The notes: a model not told the origin generated them from the sequence alone. DNA of 64,000 nt from Fusobacterium_C necrophorum_A (GCF_004134945.1 NZ_SBAP01000002.1:1-64000); one strand, 5' to 3'; positions 18,086-26,597 are shown, counted from the stretch's first letter. A program made the numbers and translations.

Positions 18086-18604
18086 TTATTCTTCCACTAA
18101 AAATCCTACTTTTCTTAATTCTTCTTCCACTTCCTCTAAAATTTCTTCCTTTTCCGCAACAACGGTATGATAGTGAAAATCTTTTGTCAATTGTTTTAAC
18201 GGTTGGCTCAGTCCTTTCCGAATATCTTCCAATAATTTTTGAATATCTCGTCGAGACTTGATATTCAACTCCACTCGAATAATTCCATAAACATTATGAG
18301 AAACAAAGACATCTTGAACCGTAGCTCCCAAATCCACTATAATATTTAACTCCTCTTCTATTTGAGCATCCGTATGAGAAACACATAAAACCTTCTCAAA
18401 TTGTGTTTCCCTAGTTTGAGGAAGAAAATACCCTCGATTTGTAGAAATAATATTATAATTTCCTGCTTTTAAGACCGCAATATCCTGTACTATAACCTGT
18501 CTGGAAACCCCAAACATCTTTGCGAGTTCCGTTCCATTCAATGCTACGGTAGAATTTTGTAATAATCTACAAATTTCTCTTCTTCTGTTTTCTGTTTCAC
18601 TCAT
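18086..18604 (-). CDS. niaR: NiaR-type repressor of NAD biosynthesis/niacin uptake
   Basis: A 172-aa protein: an N-terminal HTH (LNGTELAKMFGVSRQVIVQD, residues about 23-42) and a C-terminal 3H domain with the three conserved His contexts (VSHTDAQ, VSHNVYG, FHYHTVV). NiaR binds niacin through the 3H domain and represses nad and niacin-transport genes. Here it sits directly downstream of decayed nadC and nadB on the same strand, so it now probably controls only salvage or uptake genes elsewhere. Confidence 0.9.
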   Translation of the reverse strand: MSETENRRREICRLLQNSTVALNGTELAKMFGVSRQVIVQDIAVLKAGNYNIISTNRGYFLPQTRETQFEKVLCVSHTDAQIEEELNIIVDLGATVQDVFVSHNVYGIIRVELNIKSRRDIQKLLEDIRKGLSQPLKQLTKDFHYHTVVAEKEEILEEVEEELRKVGFLVEE

Positions 18605-18649
18605 GAATACTCCTCCAATATTTCCAAATTTTCCATTTCCACTTCTATT

Positions 18650-19170
18650 TTTTTACAAAAGGAGCATATATTTTCGCCAACTTCACTGCTCTTCTAACGA
18701 ATCCTACAGCTGCAATATGACTGTCTTTCAACATAATTCCATCCGACAAATTATAGCGATGATTTTGCCCTCCACCTACTCTGACTGCGTATTTTTATAT
18801 TCGGTATTTTTTCCAATATCCACGACTGTAATTATGATATCTCCCAATCTTAAATCATTTGATAGCTGTAAGAAGCAACTCCAGTCATACGTTGTGAGAA
18901 ATTTAAGACAACCCGTTCCGCTGATAGAATCACTCTGGTATTTCCAACAATCTCTAAAATTTTATCTCCTTTTTTGACTCCAACTCCTTCCGACTTACAC
19001 TCCACAAATTGTATTTTCTCATCTAAAAGAATAAATGTACGTCGAAAAACAGCGAAACCGGTGAGAATTCCGTCCTGTTTCCCCAAAAAGAGAAATTCCA
19101 GAAAGATTGTTCTCCTCATAGATAGCATTGGCAAAAAAATCTTCAAAAGGAGTATCTTCCTGTAATCTCA
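18650..19170 (-). pseudogene. nadC: Degenerate nadC (quinolinate phosphoribosyltransferase)
   Basis: Pieces of NadC can be read in different frames on the minus strand. ILSAERVVLNFSQRMTGVASYSYQMI corresponds to the conserved LxxERxxLNxLQRxSGIAT block. Further downstream comes VRVGGGQNHRYNLSDGI then MLKDSHIAAVG, matching the NadC RxGGGxNHR ... KxNHI block. Frameshifts and an internal loss between the two blocks break the gene. It once converted quinolinate to nicotinate mononucleotide. Confidence 0.85.
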
Positions 19171-19299
19171 TTTAAATCCAAGAATCCATTTGAAAATTAT
19201 TTAATTTTGTTGTCTTTATCCTCTTTTATCCTCTTTAAAATTATTTTTTTAGCTAGACTGTTAGTATTGTATTTCATTTCCTTCTTATTTTTCCATTAT

Positions 19300-19608
19300 A
19301 ACGAATCCGAGCAGTTTTTTCAAGCAAAATCCTAACAGCTGCTCTTTTTCCAAAAATGATACTCTCTAAAAGAGAATAACTTGCCAATCCATTTTTTCCA
19401 TGCACTTCCATACAGGCAACTTCTCCCACCGCAAAAGATGAGATAAAGAAGTTTTTCCGTCCAAATCTACGTCAATTCCGCCTATAGTGTAATGCTGAGA
19501 AAAAATAATCGGAATTTTTTCCGGAAAAGGATTTTTTCCGGCAGAACATAGAGCTTGATAAATATTAGGAAAGTGTCGTGTAACATCCTTTATATATTTA
19601 ATTGACAA
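19300..19608 (-). pseudogene. nadB: Truncated, frameshifted nadB (L-aspartate oxidase) fragment
   Basis: One frame gives FPNIYQALCSAGKNPF, then HYTIGGIDVDLDGKTSLSHL, the conserved FAD-domain block of L-aspartate oxidase. After a frameshift another frame continues FAVGEVACMEVHGKNGLAS then YSLLESIIFGKRAA, the next conserved block. Only about 100 codons of a normally 430-530-codon gene are left and the N-terminal two-thirds is missing. The nadB-nadC-niaR order implies a lost de novo NAD operon. Confidence 0.85.
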
Positions 19609-19640
19609 TAAAAAAGAGAGGAAATATTTTGATTATTTCC
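19609..19640 (-). terminator. Terminator of the pyr operon
   Basis: On the minus strand GGAAATA-ATCAAAA-TATTTCC overlaps the pyrE stop codon and is followed by TCTCTTTTTTATT. Confidence 0.7.
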
Positions 19641-20256
19641 CCCAAGTATCTGCATGTTGATTCCAATCTGCCGCTATGTTTCGTTCTTCTTCCGTCACAT
19701 AATTCATTTCTTCCGCTTTGTGAATTAACACTTCAAAATTGGAAAGAGATTGCCAAGCTATCTTTTTCTCTCCGAATTGTTGATAGGCTTTTGGAAATTC
19801 ATAGGAAAAAATAGCTATCACTTCTACGGAAACTGCTCCTTCCGCATAGGCTGCTTCTACCGCTTTTATAGAACTTCCTCCTGTGGAAATTAAATCTTCA
19901 ATCACAATGACTCTTTTTCCTTCTACACTCGCTCCTTCAATCTGCTTTCCGGCTCCATGACTTTTCTTTTCTCCACGAATATAGCTCATCGGTTTTTGTA
20001 AACTATGTGCTAAAAATGCTGCCCATGGAATTCCTGCCGTTGCTGTTCCGGCCAAAACATCGTATTCTTTTCCCTCCAAAGCTTCCTGAAATCCTTGAAT
20101 GATAACTTCTCTTTCTTCCGGATAAGCAATCATTTGTCGATTATCACAATAAATAGGACTTTTAATTCCTGATACAAAGGTAAACGGTTCTTTCACATTT
20201 AATTTTACGGCTCCTGTACTTAATAACACTTGTGCAATTGCTTTTTTTCTAGTCAT
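19633..20256 (-). CDS. pyrE: Orotate phosphoribosyltransferase
   Basis: A 207-aa type I PRTase. The PRPP-binding loop is VIVIEDLISTGGSSIKAV (residues about 115-132), with FVSGIKSPIYCDNRQ near residue 28 and YIRGEKKSHGAG as the flexible catalytic loop. It converts orotate and PRPP to OMP. It is the last gene of the pyr operon, its start overlaps pyrC by 8 nt, and a terminator overlaps its stop codon. Confidence 0.95.
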   Translation of the reverse strand: MTRKKAIAQVLLSTGAVKLNVKEPFTFVSGIKSPIYCDNRQMIAYPEEREVIIQGFQEALEGKEYDVLAGTATAGIPWAAFLAHSLQKPMSYIRGEKKSHGAGKQIEGASVEGKRVIVIEDLISTGGSSIKAVEAAYAEGAVSVEVIAIFSYEFPKAYQQFGEKKIAWQSLSNFEVLIHKAEEMNYVTEEERNIAADWNQHADTWGK

Positions 20257-21466
20257 ATTTCAAGATCTCCCTTCCTCTTTTTTCTCCGAATTTTCCTTCC
20301 TGATACATAATTTCCCCTCGTAGGACTGTCGTCAATACTTTGCATCCTCTCTTTTGCTTTATATACGGGCTCCAAGCTGTCTTTGAAATTATTTCCTCCT
20401 GCTGAATTTCACTGTGATCTGTTTCATCCACAATGACAAAATCCGCATCATAGCCTACTGCAATTTTTCCCTTCTTTTTTAATCCAAAAATTTTAGCAGG
20501 GTTCTCACACATCACTTCCTGTAAACGTGACACTGTAATCTTTCCCTCTTGCACTCCCTTCCACATCATCTCCAAAGAGTGCTCCACACTTGGCATCCCA
20601 AAAGTAAGCTTTGCCTTTTTTTCTTCCAAAAGATGTGGAGCATGATCCGTTCCTATCGTGTCTAAAATTGCATATTGTAAGGCTTTCCAAAGGGCTTCAT
20701 TGTCTTTTTTTGTTTTCAACTCCGGCTTTGTTCTCAAAAATAATTTTGTTTCTTCTGTTTGTTCTCTATCTTCTTCATTTAAAAATAAATGATGTGGCGT
20801 GACTTCTCCATACACTTCCACTCCCATTTCTTTTGCTTCTCGAATATATTCCAATTCTTTTTCCAAGGAAATATGACAAAGATATAACGGTTTTTTTGTT
20901 TTTCTCGCCAGTTGTATCGCCTTTGCGACCATGTCTTCCTCCGCATGAACTGCCACCCTGTTCGAAGCACGAAAAATATTTTCTAAAATCCTATCATCTT
21001 CTATCAACATATCTCCGGTGGATACATTTAAAAAAATTTTAGTAGCGACGGTTTCTTCCACTGCCTTCTGCACTTCTTCATGATTGTCAAAACGGGTTCC
21101 TCCGAAATAAAAAGCGTAATCTGCATAGGAATTCCCTTCATAAATCTTTCTTTTTTCTTCCAAAGCCTTCTTTGTTACCGTAGCGGGATTGGTATTGGGC
21201 ATATCGAAAAAGCTTGTCACTCCTCCTCGAATCGCCGCCTTACTTCCTGAAGAAACATCTTCTTTATGAGTAAATCCGGGAGTTCTCATATGAGTATGTA
21301 CATCAATTATTCCCGGCAATACATAGTGCCCTTTGGCATCCAGTATTTCTTCTTCTGAATGTTCTGACAAATTTCTTCCCACTTTTGCAAATTTTCCATC
21401 CTGAATTAAAATATCCCCAATAATTTCTTCCGTTCCCATAATGATTTTCGCATTTTTTACTAACAT
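20249..21466 (-). CDS. pyrC: Dihydroorotase, class I
   Basis: A 405-aa amidohydrolase with the metal motif DVHTHMRTPG near residue 59, the HAEE and LCHIS metal-site segments mid-protein, and GTDHAPH near residue 295. It cyclises carbamoyl aspartate to dihydroorotate. Its start overlaps pyrF by 7 nt and its end overlaps pyrE by 8 nt, so translation is coupled along the operon. The length fits the class I bacterial enzyme. Confidence 0.94.
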   Translation of the reverse strand: MLVKNAKIIMGTEEIIGDILIQDGKFAKVGRNLSEHSEEEILDAKGHYVLPGIIDVHTHMRTPGFTHKEDVSSGSKAAIRGGVTSFFDMPNTNPATVTKKALEEKRKIYEGNSYADYAFYFGGTRFDNHEEVQKAVEETVATKIFLNVSTGDMLIEDDRILENIFRASNRVAVHAEEDMVAKAIQLARKTKKPLYLCHISLEKELEYIREAKEMGVEVYGEVTPHHLFLNEEDREQTEETKLFLRTKPELKTKKDNEALWKALQYAILDTIGTDHAPHLLEEKKAKLTFGMPSVEHSLEMMWKGVQEGKITVSRLQEVMCENPAKIFGLKKKGKIAVGYDADFVIVDETDHSEIQQEEIISKTAWSPYIKQKRGCKVLTTVLRGEIMYQEGKFGEKRGREILKYD

Positions 21467-22176
21467 AGTTGCAAACCTTCTTTCACTTCTTTCACGATCA
21501 GTCTCATGGCTTCTTTCGGATTTTCATGTTTCGTTACCGGTCTTCCGATAACTAAATAATCACAACTGTGTTGTACCGCTTCTTTCGGTGTCATAATTCT
21601 CTCTTGGTCATTGTTGGCAGACCATTTCGGTCTTACTCCCGGACAAACCGTTTGAAACCGTTCTCCACAGGCTTTTTTTATTTCGGAAGCCTCCCAAGGG
21701 GAACACACTACACCGGAAAGTCCCGCCTCTTTCGCTAAACTTGCAAAATGAATTGCCAATTCTTGCAAGGATAGTTTCGATTGAAATAAAGTTTGAATAT
21801 CTTCCTCTGAAAAACTTGTTAAAATGGTCACAGCAATCACAGAAGCCGCTTCATTGATTTTTTTTGTTTCCTCCATTACCTTTTTCATCATTTTCTTACC
21901 ACCGGAGGCATGGACATTGAACATCGCAACCTCTTCTTTGGCAGCAAAGACGGAGGCCATCGCTGTCGTATTCGGAATATCGTGAAATTTTAAATCCAAA
22001 AAAATCTTCTTTTGTTTTTCTCGCAAATATTCTAAAATTCTTCCCTGTGAATTTAAAAATAATTCCAAGCCTACCTTATAAAATATAGCTTCCTCTCCTA
22101 AACTTTCCACACAGGCAATCGCTTTTTCTTCTGTGGGAAAATCCAAAGCAATAATAATTTTTTCTCGAGCATCCAT
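21460..22176 (-). CDS. pyrF: Orotidine-5'-phosphate decarboxylase
   Basis: A 238-aa TIM-barrel enzyme. IIALDFPTEEKAIACVESL opens the barrel, DLKFHDIPNT is the catalytic Asp/Lys/Asp region, and VCPGVRPKWS then YLVIGRPVTKHENP form the phosphate-binding loops. The start is the ATG at 22176, preceded by TAGGAGGTA; an upstream in-frame ATG lies inside pyrD. It makes UMP from OMP. Confidence 0.95.
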   Translation of the reverse strand: MDAREKIIIALDFPTEEKAIACVESLGEEAIFYKVGLELFLNSQGRILEYLREKQKKIFLDLKFHDIPNTTAMASVFAAKEEVAMFNVHASGGKKMMKKVMEETKKINEAASVIAVTILTSFSEEDIQTLFQSKLSLQELAIHFASLAKEAGLSGVVCSPWEASEIKKACGERFQTVCPGVRPKWSANNDQERIMTPKEAVQHSCDYLVIGRPVTKHENPKEAMRLIVKEVKEGLQLC

Positions 22177-22180
22177 ATTT

Positions 22181-23101
22181 TTACCTCCTATGTGCAATTC
22201 CAACAATTTCTTGAATGTTCTTTATATTTTCCTGTTGGCAATAGTCCCTCAATGTTTTTTCTACTTCTACAGATACCATAGGATTGAGAAAAAATCCGGT
22301 TCCTATCGATAAAAGACTGGCTCCCGCCATTAAAAATTCCAAGGCATCCGTTCCATTTAGAATTCCCCCCATACCTACAATGGGAATGGTAACAGCTTCA
22401 TATACTTGATAAATCATTCGAAGAGCAATGGGCTTGACCGCTCCTCCCGACATTCCTCCAAAAACATTCCCTAAAAGTGGCTTTTTACTCTTTACATCAA
22501 TCGCCATTCCTAACACGGTATTGATTAAAGAAACCGCATCCGCTCCATTTTCTTCGACAATTTTTGCAATCATGGCAATATCCGTGACGTTTGGAGATAA
22601 CTTTACAATCAAAGGTTTTTTCGTAATCTTTCGCACTTCTCGGGTGACAGCTCCTGCCACTTCAGGATTTGCTCCAAATGCCATTCCTCCGTCTTTTACA
22701 TTGGGGCAGGAAATATTTAGCTCTATCATAGCCACTTCCTCTATATTATCCACTCTCTTTGCAATTTCCATATATTCTTCCATTGTCTTTCCGTTGATAT
22801 TGGCTATCAAAGAAGTTGTAATTCCCTCTCTTCTCAAATTTGGAATAATCTCTCGTTCAAAGACATCGATTCCGGGATTTTCTAAACCCACACAGTTTAA
22901 CATTCCTCCCGGAGTCTCTGCAATTCTGACTCCATGATTTCCCTCTCTTGCCTCCAAGGTAATGCCTTTTAAAACAATTCCTCCCAATTGATTCGGATCA
23001 AAATAATCTTGATATTCTTTTCCAAAGCCAAAACAACCGGAAGAGGTGACCAAAGGATTTTTCATTGAAATTCCTAAAAACTTTGTTTCCAAACAGCTCA
23101 T
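22181..23101 (-). CDS. pyrD: Dihydroorotate dehydrogenase, class 1B catalytic subunit
   Basis: A 306-aa FMN TIM-barrel protein. TSSGCFGFGKEY is the N-terminal FMN loop, ELNISCPNVKDGG carries the catalytic Cys region typical of class 1B, and IVGMGGILNGTDALEFLMAGA binds the FMN phosphate. The class 1B assignment is supported by pyrK 9 nt upstream, which supplies the FAD/2Fe-2S electron-transfer subunit so that NAD+ can be the acceptor. Confidence 0.95.
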   Translation of the reverse strand: MSCLETKFLGISMKNPLVTSSGCFGFGKEYQDYFDPNQLGGIVLKGITLEAREGNHGVRIAETPGGMLNCVGLENPGIDVFEREIIPNLRREGITTSLIANINGKTMEEYMEIAKRVDNIEEVAMIELNISCPNVKDGGMAFGANPEVAGAVTREVRKITKKPLIVKLSPNVTDIAMIAKIVEENGADAVSLINTVLGMAIDVKSKKPLLGNVFGGMSGGAVKPIALRMIYQVYEAVTIPIVGMGGILNGTDALEFLMAGASLLSIGTGFFLNPMVSVEVEKTLRDYCQQENIKNIQEIVGIAHRR

Positions 23102-23110
23102 TTTCTCCTC

Positions 23111-23911
23111 CTAATTTCCACAACAGATTGTTGATTTTTCTTTTGATTCATAGTTAACTATCATCTTAGAGTCAAATACGGGACCGTCATGACAAACTTT
23201 TTTCATCCCTTCTACCGTTTGAATGGAGCAACCTACACAAGCCTTTACCCCACAAGCCATTCTGTTTTCCAAAGAAATTTCACAACTCACTTCTTTTTCT
23301 TGAGCGATTTTTGCCGCTGCCAACATCATTCCATGAGGACCACAGACATAAATTTGATCATAGGAAGAACTTTCCAACAGCTCTTTGAACTTCATGACAA
23401 CATTTCCTTTCATTCCTACGGAACCGTCATCCGTTGTAATATAGGCTCTCAATTTTTGAAAAGAAAAGCTGTCCAAAATTTCAATCGCTTCCTGGTTTCG
23501 TCCTCCTGCAACCAAGGTCACTTCATTTTCTTCTTTCAAAGCATCCAATAAATATTTCATAGGAGCAATTCCCATTCCTCCTCCAAGCACTAGAACTTTT
23601 TTCTTTTTTACTAAAGAAAAGCCATGTCCCAAGGGACCTTGTAAAGAAATGCTTTCTCCCTCTTTGAACATGGATAGAGACTTCGTTCCTCTTCCCTTCA
23701 CTTCATAATAAAACTCCATAGTCCTTTCTTTTTTGTTGAGCTGATGAATACTGATAGGTCTTCGCAAAGAAAAAGAATCTTGTAAAGACTTCAGCATAAA
23801 AAATTGCCCCGGTTTGGATTCCAATAATTCTTCCGGAATTTCTACCACCATTCTGTAGTAAGAACTTGCAATACAACTATTTTCTCTCACAATACAATCT
23901 CGTAAATACAC
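23111..23911 (-). CDS. pyrK: Dihydroorotate dehydrogenase B electron-transfer subunit
   Basis: A 266-aa flavoprotein. FAD-binding RRPISIH is near residue 50, the NAD-domain loop is LVLGGGMGIAPMKYLL, and the 2Fe-2S cysteines are seen in ACGVKACVGCSI plus a later VCHDGP. With PyrD it forms the heterotetrameric class 1B dihydroorotate dehydrogenase. It lies 9 nt before pyrD and 9 nt after pyrB. Confidence 0.94.
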   Translation of the reverse strand: MYLRDCIVRENSCIASSYYRMVVEIPEELLESKPGQFFMLKSLQDSFSLRRPISIHQLNKKERTMEFYYEVKGRGTKSLSMFKEGESISLQGPLGHGFSLVKKKKVLVLGGGMGIAPMKYLLDALKEENEVTLVAGGRNQEAIEILDSFSFQKLRAYITTDDGSVGMKGNVVMKFKELLESSSYDQIYVCGPHGMMLAAAKIAQEKEVSCEISLENRMACGVKACVGCSIQTVEGMKKVCHDGPVFDSKMIVNYESKEKSTICCGN

Positions 23912-23920
23912 TCTTCCCTC

Positions 23921-24826
23921 CTATTTTTTTCCGACGGCTAAAGCAATCATCGCTTCTCTAACAGGAACTCCATTGGCTGCCTGTTGAAAGTATCGAGCAT
24001 GTTTGCACTCATCCACAGATACTGCAATTTCATCTACTCTCGGCAAAGGATGTAGAATTATCATATGCTCCTGACATCTTCCCACAATGTCCTCTTTTTC
24101 AATACGATAAGCACTTTCCACTTTTTCAAACTCCTTCGGATTTTCAAATCGTTCTTTTTGAATTCTTGTCATATACAGAATATCAATTTCTGATAAAATT
24201 TCTTCGTAATGGCGATGAAAAGAATATTCCAAGCCTGCTTCTTCCAGCTCTTGCAACAAATATTGCGGCATTTGAATCGAATCCGGTGCCACAAAATAGA
24301 ATTTTGCACGAAAATGTTTCATAGCTCTTGTCAAAGAGTGAACGGTTCTTCCGTATTTCAAGTCCCCTACGAAAGCAATTTTTTTCTCTTCCAAGCTTCC
24401 CAACTCTTCCTGTATGGTATACAAATCCAAAAGTGTTTGACTGGGATGTTCATTTTTTCCATCTCCGGCATTAATGACAGGAACGGAGCTAATATTCGCC
24501 GCTCTTTGGGCTGTTCCATCTTGAGGATGACGAATGACAATCACATCCGAGTAGCTGCTTACCATGCGAATGGTATCTTCAAAAGACTCTCCCTTCATAA
24601 CAGAAGTTCCTTGAATGGAATCAAAACCTAATACATTAGCTCCAATCCGATAAGCTGCCGAAGTAAAGGATAATCTTGTTCTCGTTGACGGCTCAAAAAA
24701 AAGAGTTGCCACAATCTTTCCTTTTAATAAATCCGGTTCCGGCTTTTCTTTCAATTCTTTTGCCAAAACCAGCAAATCCAAAATGTCTTGTCGAGATAAA
24801 TCCTGAATGGAAATAAAATTCCTCAT
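23921..24826 (-). CDS. pyrB: Aspartate carbamoyltransferase catalytic subunit
   Basis: A 301-aa enzyme with the carbamoyl-phosphate loop FEPSTRTRLSF (residues about 47-57), HPQDGTAQ-type 80s loop, and HPLPRVDEI near residue 260. The start is taken at 24826, where AAGGAGG is well placed; an in-frame ATG 18 nt upstream overlaps that site. No pyrI regulatory subunit follows. It is the first structural gene of pyrBKDFCE and sits behind a leader peptide and attenuator. Confidence 0.95.
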   Translation of the reverse strand: MRNFISIQDLSRQDILDLLVLAKELKEKPEPDLLKGKIVATLFFEPSTRTRLSFTSAAYRIGANVLGFDSIQGTSVMKGESFEDTIRMVSSYSDVIVIRHPQDGTAQRAANISSVPVINAGDGKNEHPSQTLLDLYTIQEELGSLEEKKIAFVGDLKYGRTVHSLTRAMKHFRAKFYFVAPDSIQMPQYLLQELEEAGLEYSFHRHYEEILSEIDILYMTRIQKERFENPKEFEKVESAYRIEKEDIVGRCQEHMIILHPLPRVDEIAVSVDECKHARYFQQAANGVPVREAMIALAVGKK

Positions 24827-24843
24827 GCTTTTTCCTCCTTGCA

Positions 24844-24876
24844 TAAAAAAAGGATAATTCTATCAAAGAATTATCC
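24844..24876 (-). terminator. pyr operon attenuator (leader terminator)
   Basis: On the minus strand GGATAATTC / GAATTATCC is a 9-bp perfect stem with TTTGATA loop, followed by seven T's, ending 18 nt before the pyrB ATG. The first G of the stem is the last base of the leader-peptide stop codon, so a ribosome at that stop would block the hairpin. Confidence 0.88.
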
Positions 24877-24953
24877 TACATAAATAGAGAAAAGAAGAAA
24901 AGAAATAAGAAAGAAAGCTTCGGTTTTTCTAGAAACAAACTCTTCCTTCTCAT
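24876..24953 (-). CDS. Leader peptide of the pyr operon (pyrL-like)
   Basis: A 25-codon ORF beginning MRRKSLFLEKP and ending in a run of Leu, Phe and Ser, then Met and TAG. GGGAGG lies 7 nt upstream of the ATG. Its second half is almost pure pyrimidine in the mRNA (about 40 nt of U and C), which would make RNA polymerase pause when UTP or CTP is low. The stop codon abuts the attenuator hairpin. This is the layout of the E. coli pyrBI attenuator: slow polymerase lets the ribosome catch up and prevents termination. The peptide itself likely has no function. Confidence 0.75.
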   Translation of the reverse strand: MRRKSLFLEKPKLSFLFLFFFSLFM

Positions 24954-24989
24954 TCTTCTTCCTCCCTAATGATTTTTTACATTTCTGCT

Positions 24990-25018
24990 ATTCTAGCATA
25001 AAAATAACTTATTTACAA
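24990..25018 (-). promoter_or_regulatory. Promoter of the pyr operon
   Basis: On the minus strand TTGTAA (25018-25013), 17-nt spacer, TAGAAT (24995-24990) with an extended TGC just before it. Transcription would start about 30 nt upstream of the leader-peptide ATG. The -35 touches the stop of the next gene upstream. Confidence 0.7.
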
Positions 25019-25019
25019 G

Positions 25020-25988
25020 TTATTTTTTTAAAATTTGTACTGCTTCCTTTTTATAGTTCGCCAAATGTTCCACCACTTCTTTATTTGCCATAAATTGTAC
25101 TTTTTTCTCTGTTCTAGGAACGGAATCAAACTCTTTTCCCAAAGTCACAGCAGTGACCGGAAACATATAATTTTTGGCTGCTGTCATCGTTTGAAATTCC
25201 TCTCCCAATACAGCTTCCATAAATTTTTTGGCTCCTGCTTTTACTTCTTTTTTGGCAACCAAAGCAGCACTTTCTACATATTGATAATTTCCGTCTTCCA
25301 AATAAAAACTTGCATATCTATCTTTTTGACTGTCATCTTGGGCGAACCAAATATCACTCGTCGCATATCCTACCATCATAGGAGCTTCTCCTGCCGTAAA
25401 TTTAGCAAAAGCTTCTTCCCAACCCGGTTCCACATTATAAATAGCAGGTTGAATGGTTGTCCAAAATTTTTTCCAATTTTTTCCATAGAGAGCAAGGGAC
25501 CATTGTAAGATTTCAGCCCCTGTATTTGATGTATTCGGATTTTCAATCAACAATTGCTTTTTCATCCTTCCCAGTGCTTCTAAATTCTTAGGTGGATTTT
25601 TAATTTTCGTCTTATCATAATTGATTGCCAACATTCCATAATCATAAGGAACGGCATAATACTCCTTATCATATTGAATTTCTTTCTTAATCTTTTCGAC
25701 ATTTTGAGGTTTATATTTTTGAATGACTCCATGTTTTTTTGCAACTTCAATATCTACAGGCGTTAATCCTACCACAATATCCGCTTTAGGATTTATTTTT
25801 TCCAAAGTTAATCTTTGTACTACCCCGTCAAGAGAGACATATTTAATCGTATCTCCTGTCATTTTTTCAAAAACAGGACCATATTTTTTTCCAATCCACT
25901 TAGAAGTACTCGGCCCATATACCACAATTTCTTCCGCAAAAACACCGGATGAAAGTAATAATAAACTTCCCACTATGATTTTTTTCAT
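25020..25988 (-). CDS. Thiamine-type (ThiB/TbpA-like) ABC transporter substrate-binding protein, orphan
   Basis: A 322-aa periplasmic binding protein with a signal peptide (MKKIIVGSLLLLSSGVFAEE). The mature part follows the ThiB/TbpA pattern: VYGPSTSKW, then ...GVVQRLTLEKINPKADIVVGL, YAVPYDYGMLAINYD, LLIENPNTSNTG and GWEEAFAKFTAGEAPMMVGYATS. It probably binds thiamine or a phosphorylated form. No permease or ATPase gene is adjacent, and no TPP riboswitch is seen in its leader, so its partners must lie elsewhere and the ligand is tentative. Confidence 0.75.
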   Translation of the reverse strand: MKKIIVGSLLLLSSGVFAEEIVVYGPSTSKWIGKKYGPVFEKMTGDTIKYVSLDGVVQRLTLEKINPKADIVVGLTPVDIEVAKKHGVIQKYKPQNVEKIKKEIQYDKEYYAVPYDYGMLAINYDKTKIKNPPKNLEALGRMKKQLLIENPNTSNTGAEILQWSLALYGKNWKKFWTTIQPAIYNVEPGWEEAFAKFTAGEAPMMVGYATSDIWFAQDDSQKDRYASFYLEDGNYQYVESAALVAKKEVKAGAKKFMEAVLGEEFQTMTAAKNYMFPVTAVTLGKEFDSVPRTEKKVQFMANKEVVEHLANYKKEAVQILKK

Positions 25989-25997
25989 TGTTCTCTT

Positions 25998-26028
25998 GTA
26001 TCATAAATACATAAATATGTATTGATAC
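25998..26028 (-). promoter_or_regulatory. Hairpin between ribosome-binding site and start codon
   Basis: GTATCA-ATACATA ... TATGTAT-TGATAC forms a long, nearly perfect stem in the 5' leader of the ThiB-like gene. The strong GAGGAGGAAG site lies on the far side of the hairpin from the ATG, so folding would bring the two together. Confidence 0.5.
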
Positions 26029-26066
26029 TTCCTCCTCTCTTTTCTATTTTAAAATATCCTGAAATC

Positions 26067-26095
26067 ATTCTAACACCAAATAAAATAAAAGTCAA
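26067..26095 (-). promoter_or_regulatory. Promoter of the ThiB-like gene
   Basis: On the minus strand TTGACT (26095-26090), 17-nt spacer, TAGAAT (26072-26067). Confidence 0.72.
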
Positions 26096-26106
26096 TTTGA
26101 AGAAAA

Positions 26107-26139
26107 AACAGCAAAACCTCTTTGGCTCACTGTTTTTTT
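26107..26139. terminator. Terminator between the GNAT remnant and the ThiB-like gene
   Basis: ACAG ... AACC-TCTTT-GGCT ... CTGT is an interrupted hairpin flanked by an A-run on the left and a T-run on the right, so it can terminate both strands. Confidence 0.6.
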
Positions 26140-26200
26140 AATTGTTACATCATAGCTTTTATTTATTGATTTTATTTCAACCAAAATCAATACGTATTTA

Positions 26201-26555
26201 TCAATGTAATCTCATATATAAAAGTGGATATGGATTGCCTTGTTCATCAAAATCTGTTCTTTTGTAAACTTCAAATCCCATGTGTTCATAGAAGCCTTTT
26301 GCAAGAGGGTTTTGCTCATTTACAGCAAGCTTATTTATGGAATAATTTTCAATACCGTATTGCAATAACTGTTTTCCTATTCCCTGCCCTCTAATTGTAG
26401 CTGAAACAAAGACAAATATCTAGCTTGTACAATGCTGCTATTTCAAAATTTTCAAAGGTTTTTTTTAGTTCTGTTCTCACTATCCTCGCAGCATCTACTA
26501 AATAGATTGGAACATTCTCTACTCCGCCAACAATAATATTTATATTAAATTTCAT
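26201..26555 (-). pseudogene. Broken GNAT-family N-acetyltransferase
   Basis: The C-terminal half reads FVFVSATIRGQGIGKQLL, then the AVNEQNPLAKGFYEHMGF block, an unmistakable GNAT acetyl-CoA site (RGxGIGxxL) and motif B. The N-terminal part from the ATG at 26555 is in another frame and meets a stop right before the motif, so a frameshift near 26425 disrupts the gene. The N-terminal ~50 codons do not look like a normal GNAT start, suggesting a deletion too. No function can be given. Confidence 0.75.
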
Positions 26556-26597
26556 ATTGTGCTCCTCATCTCAAAGTGTTATCAAGCACTTCAACTG

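Noticed and set aside
19366..19608. An intact 80-aa protein gene
   Set aside because: The sequence is an internal, frameshifted piece of L-aspartate oxidase without a proper N-terminus.
25988..26095. A TPP riboswitch before the ThiB-like gene
   Set aside because: No CUGAGA or ACCUGA-type TPP core elements occur in the ~80-nt leader; only a simple hairpin is present.
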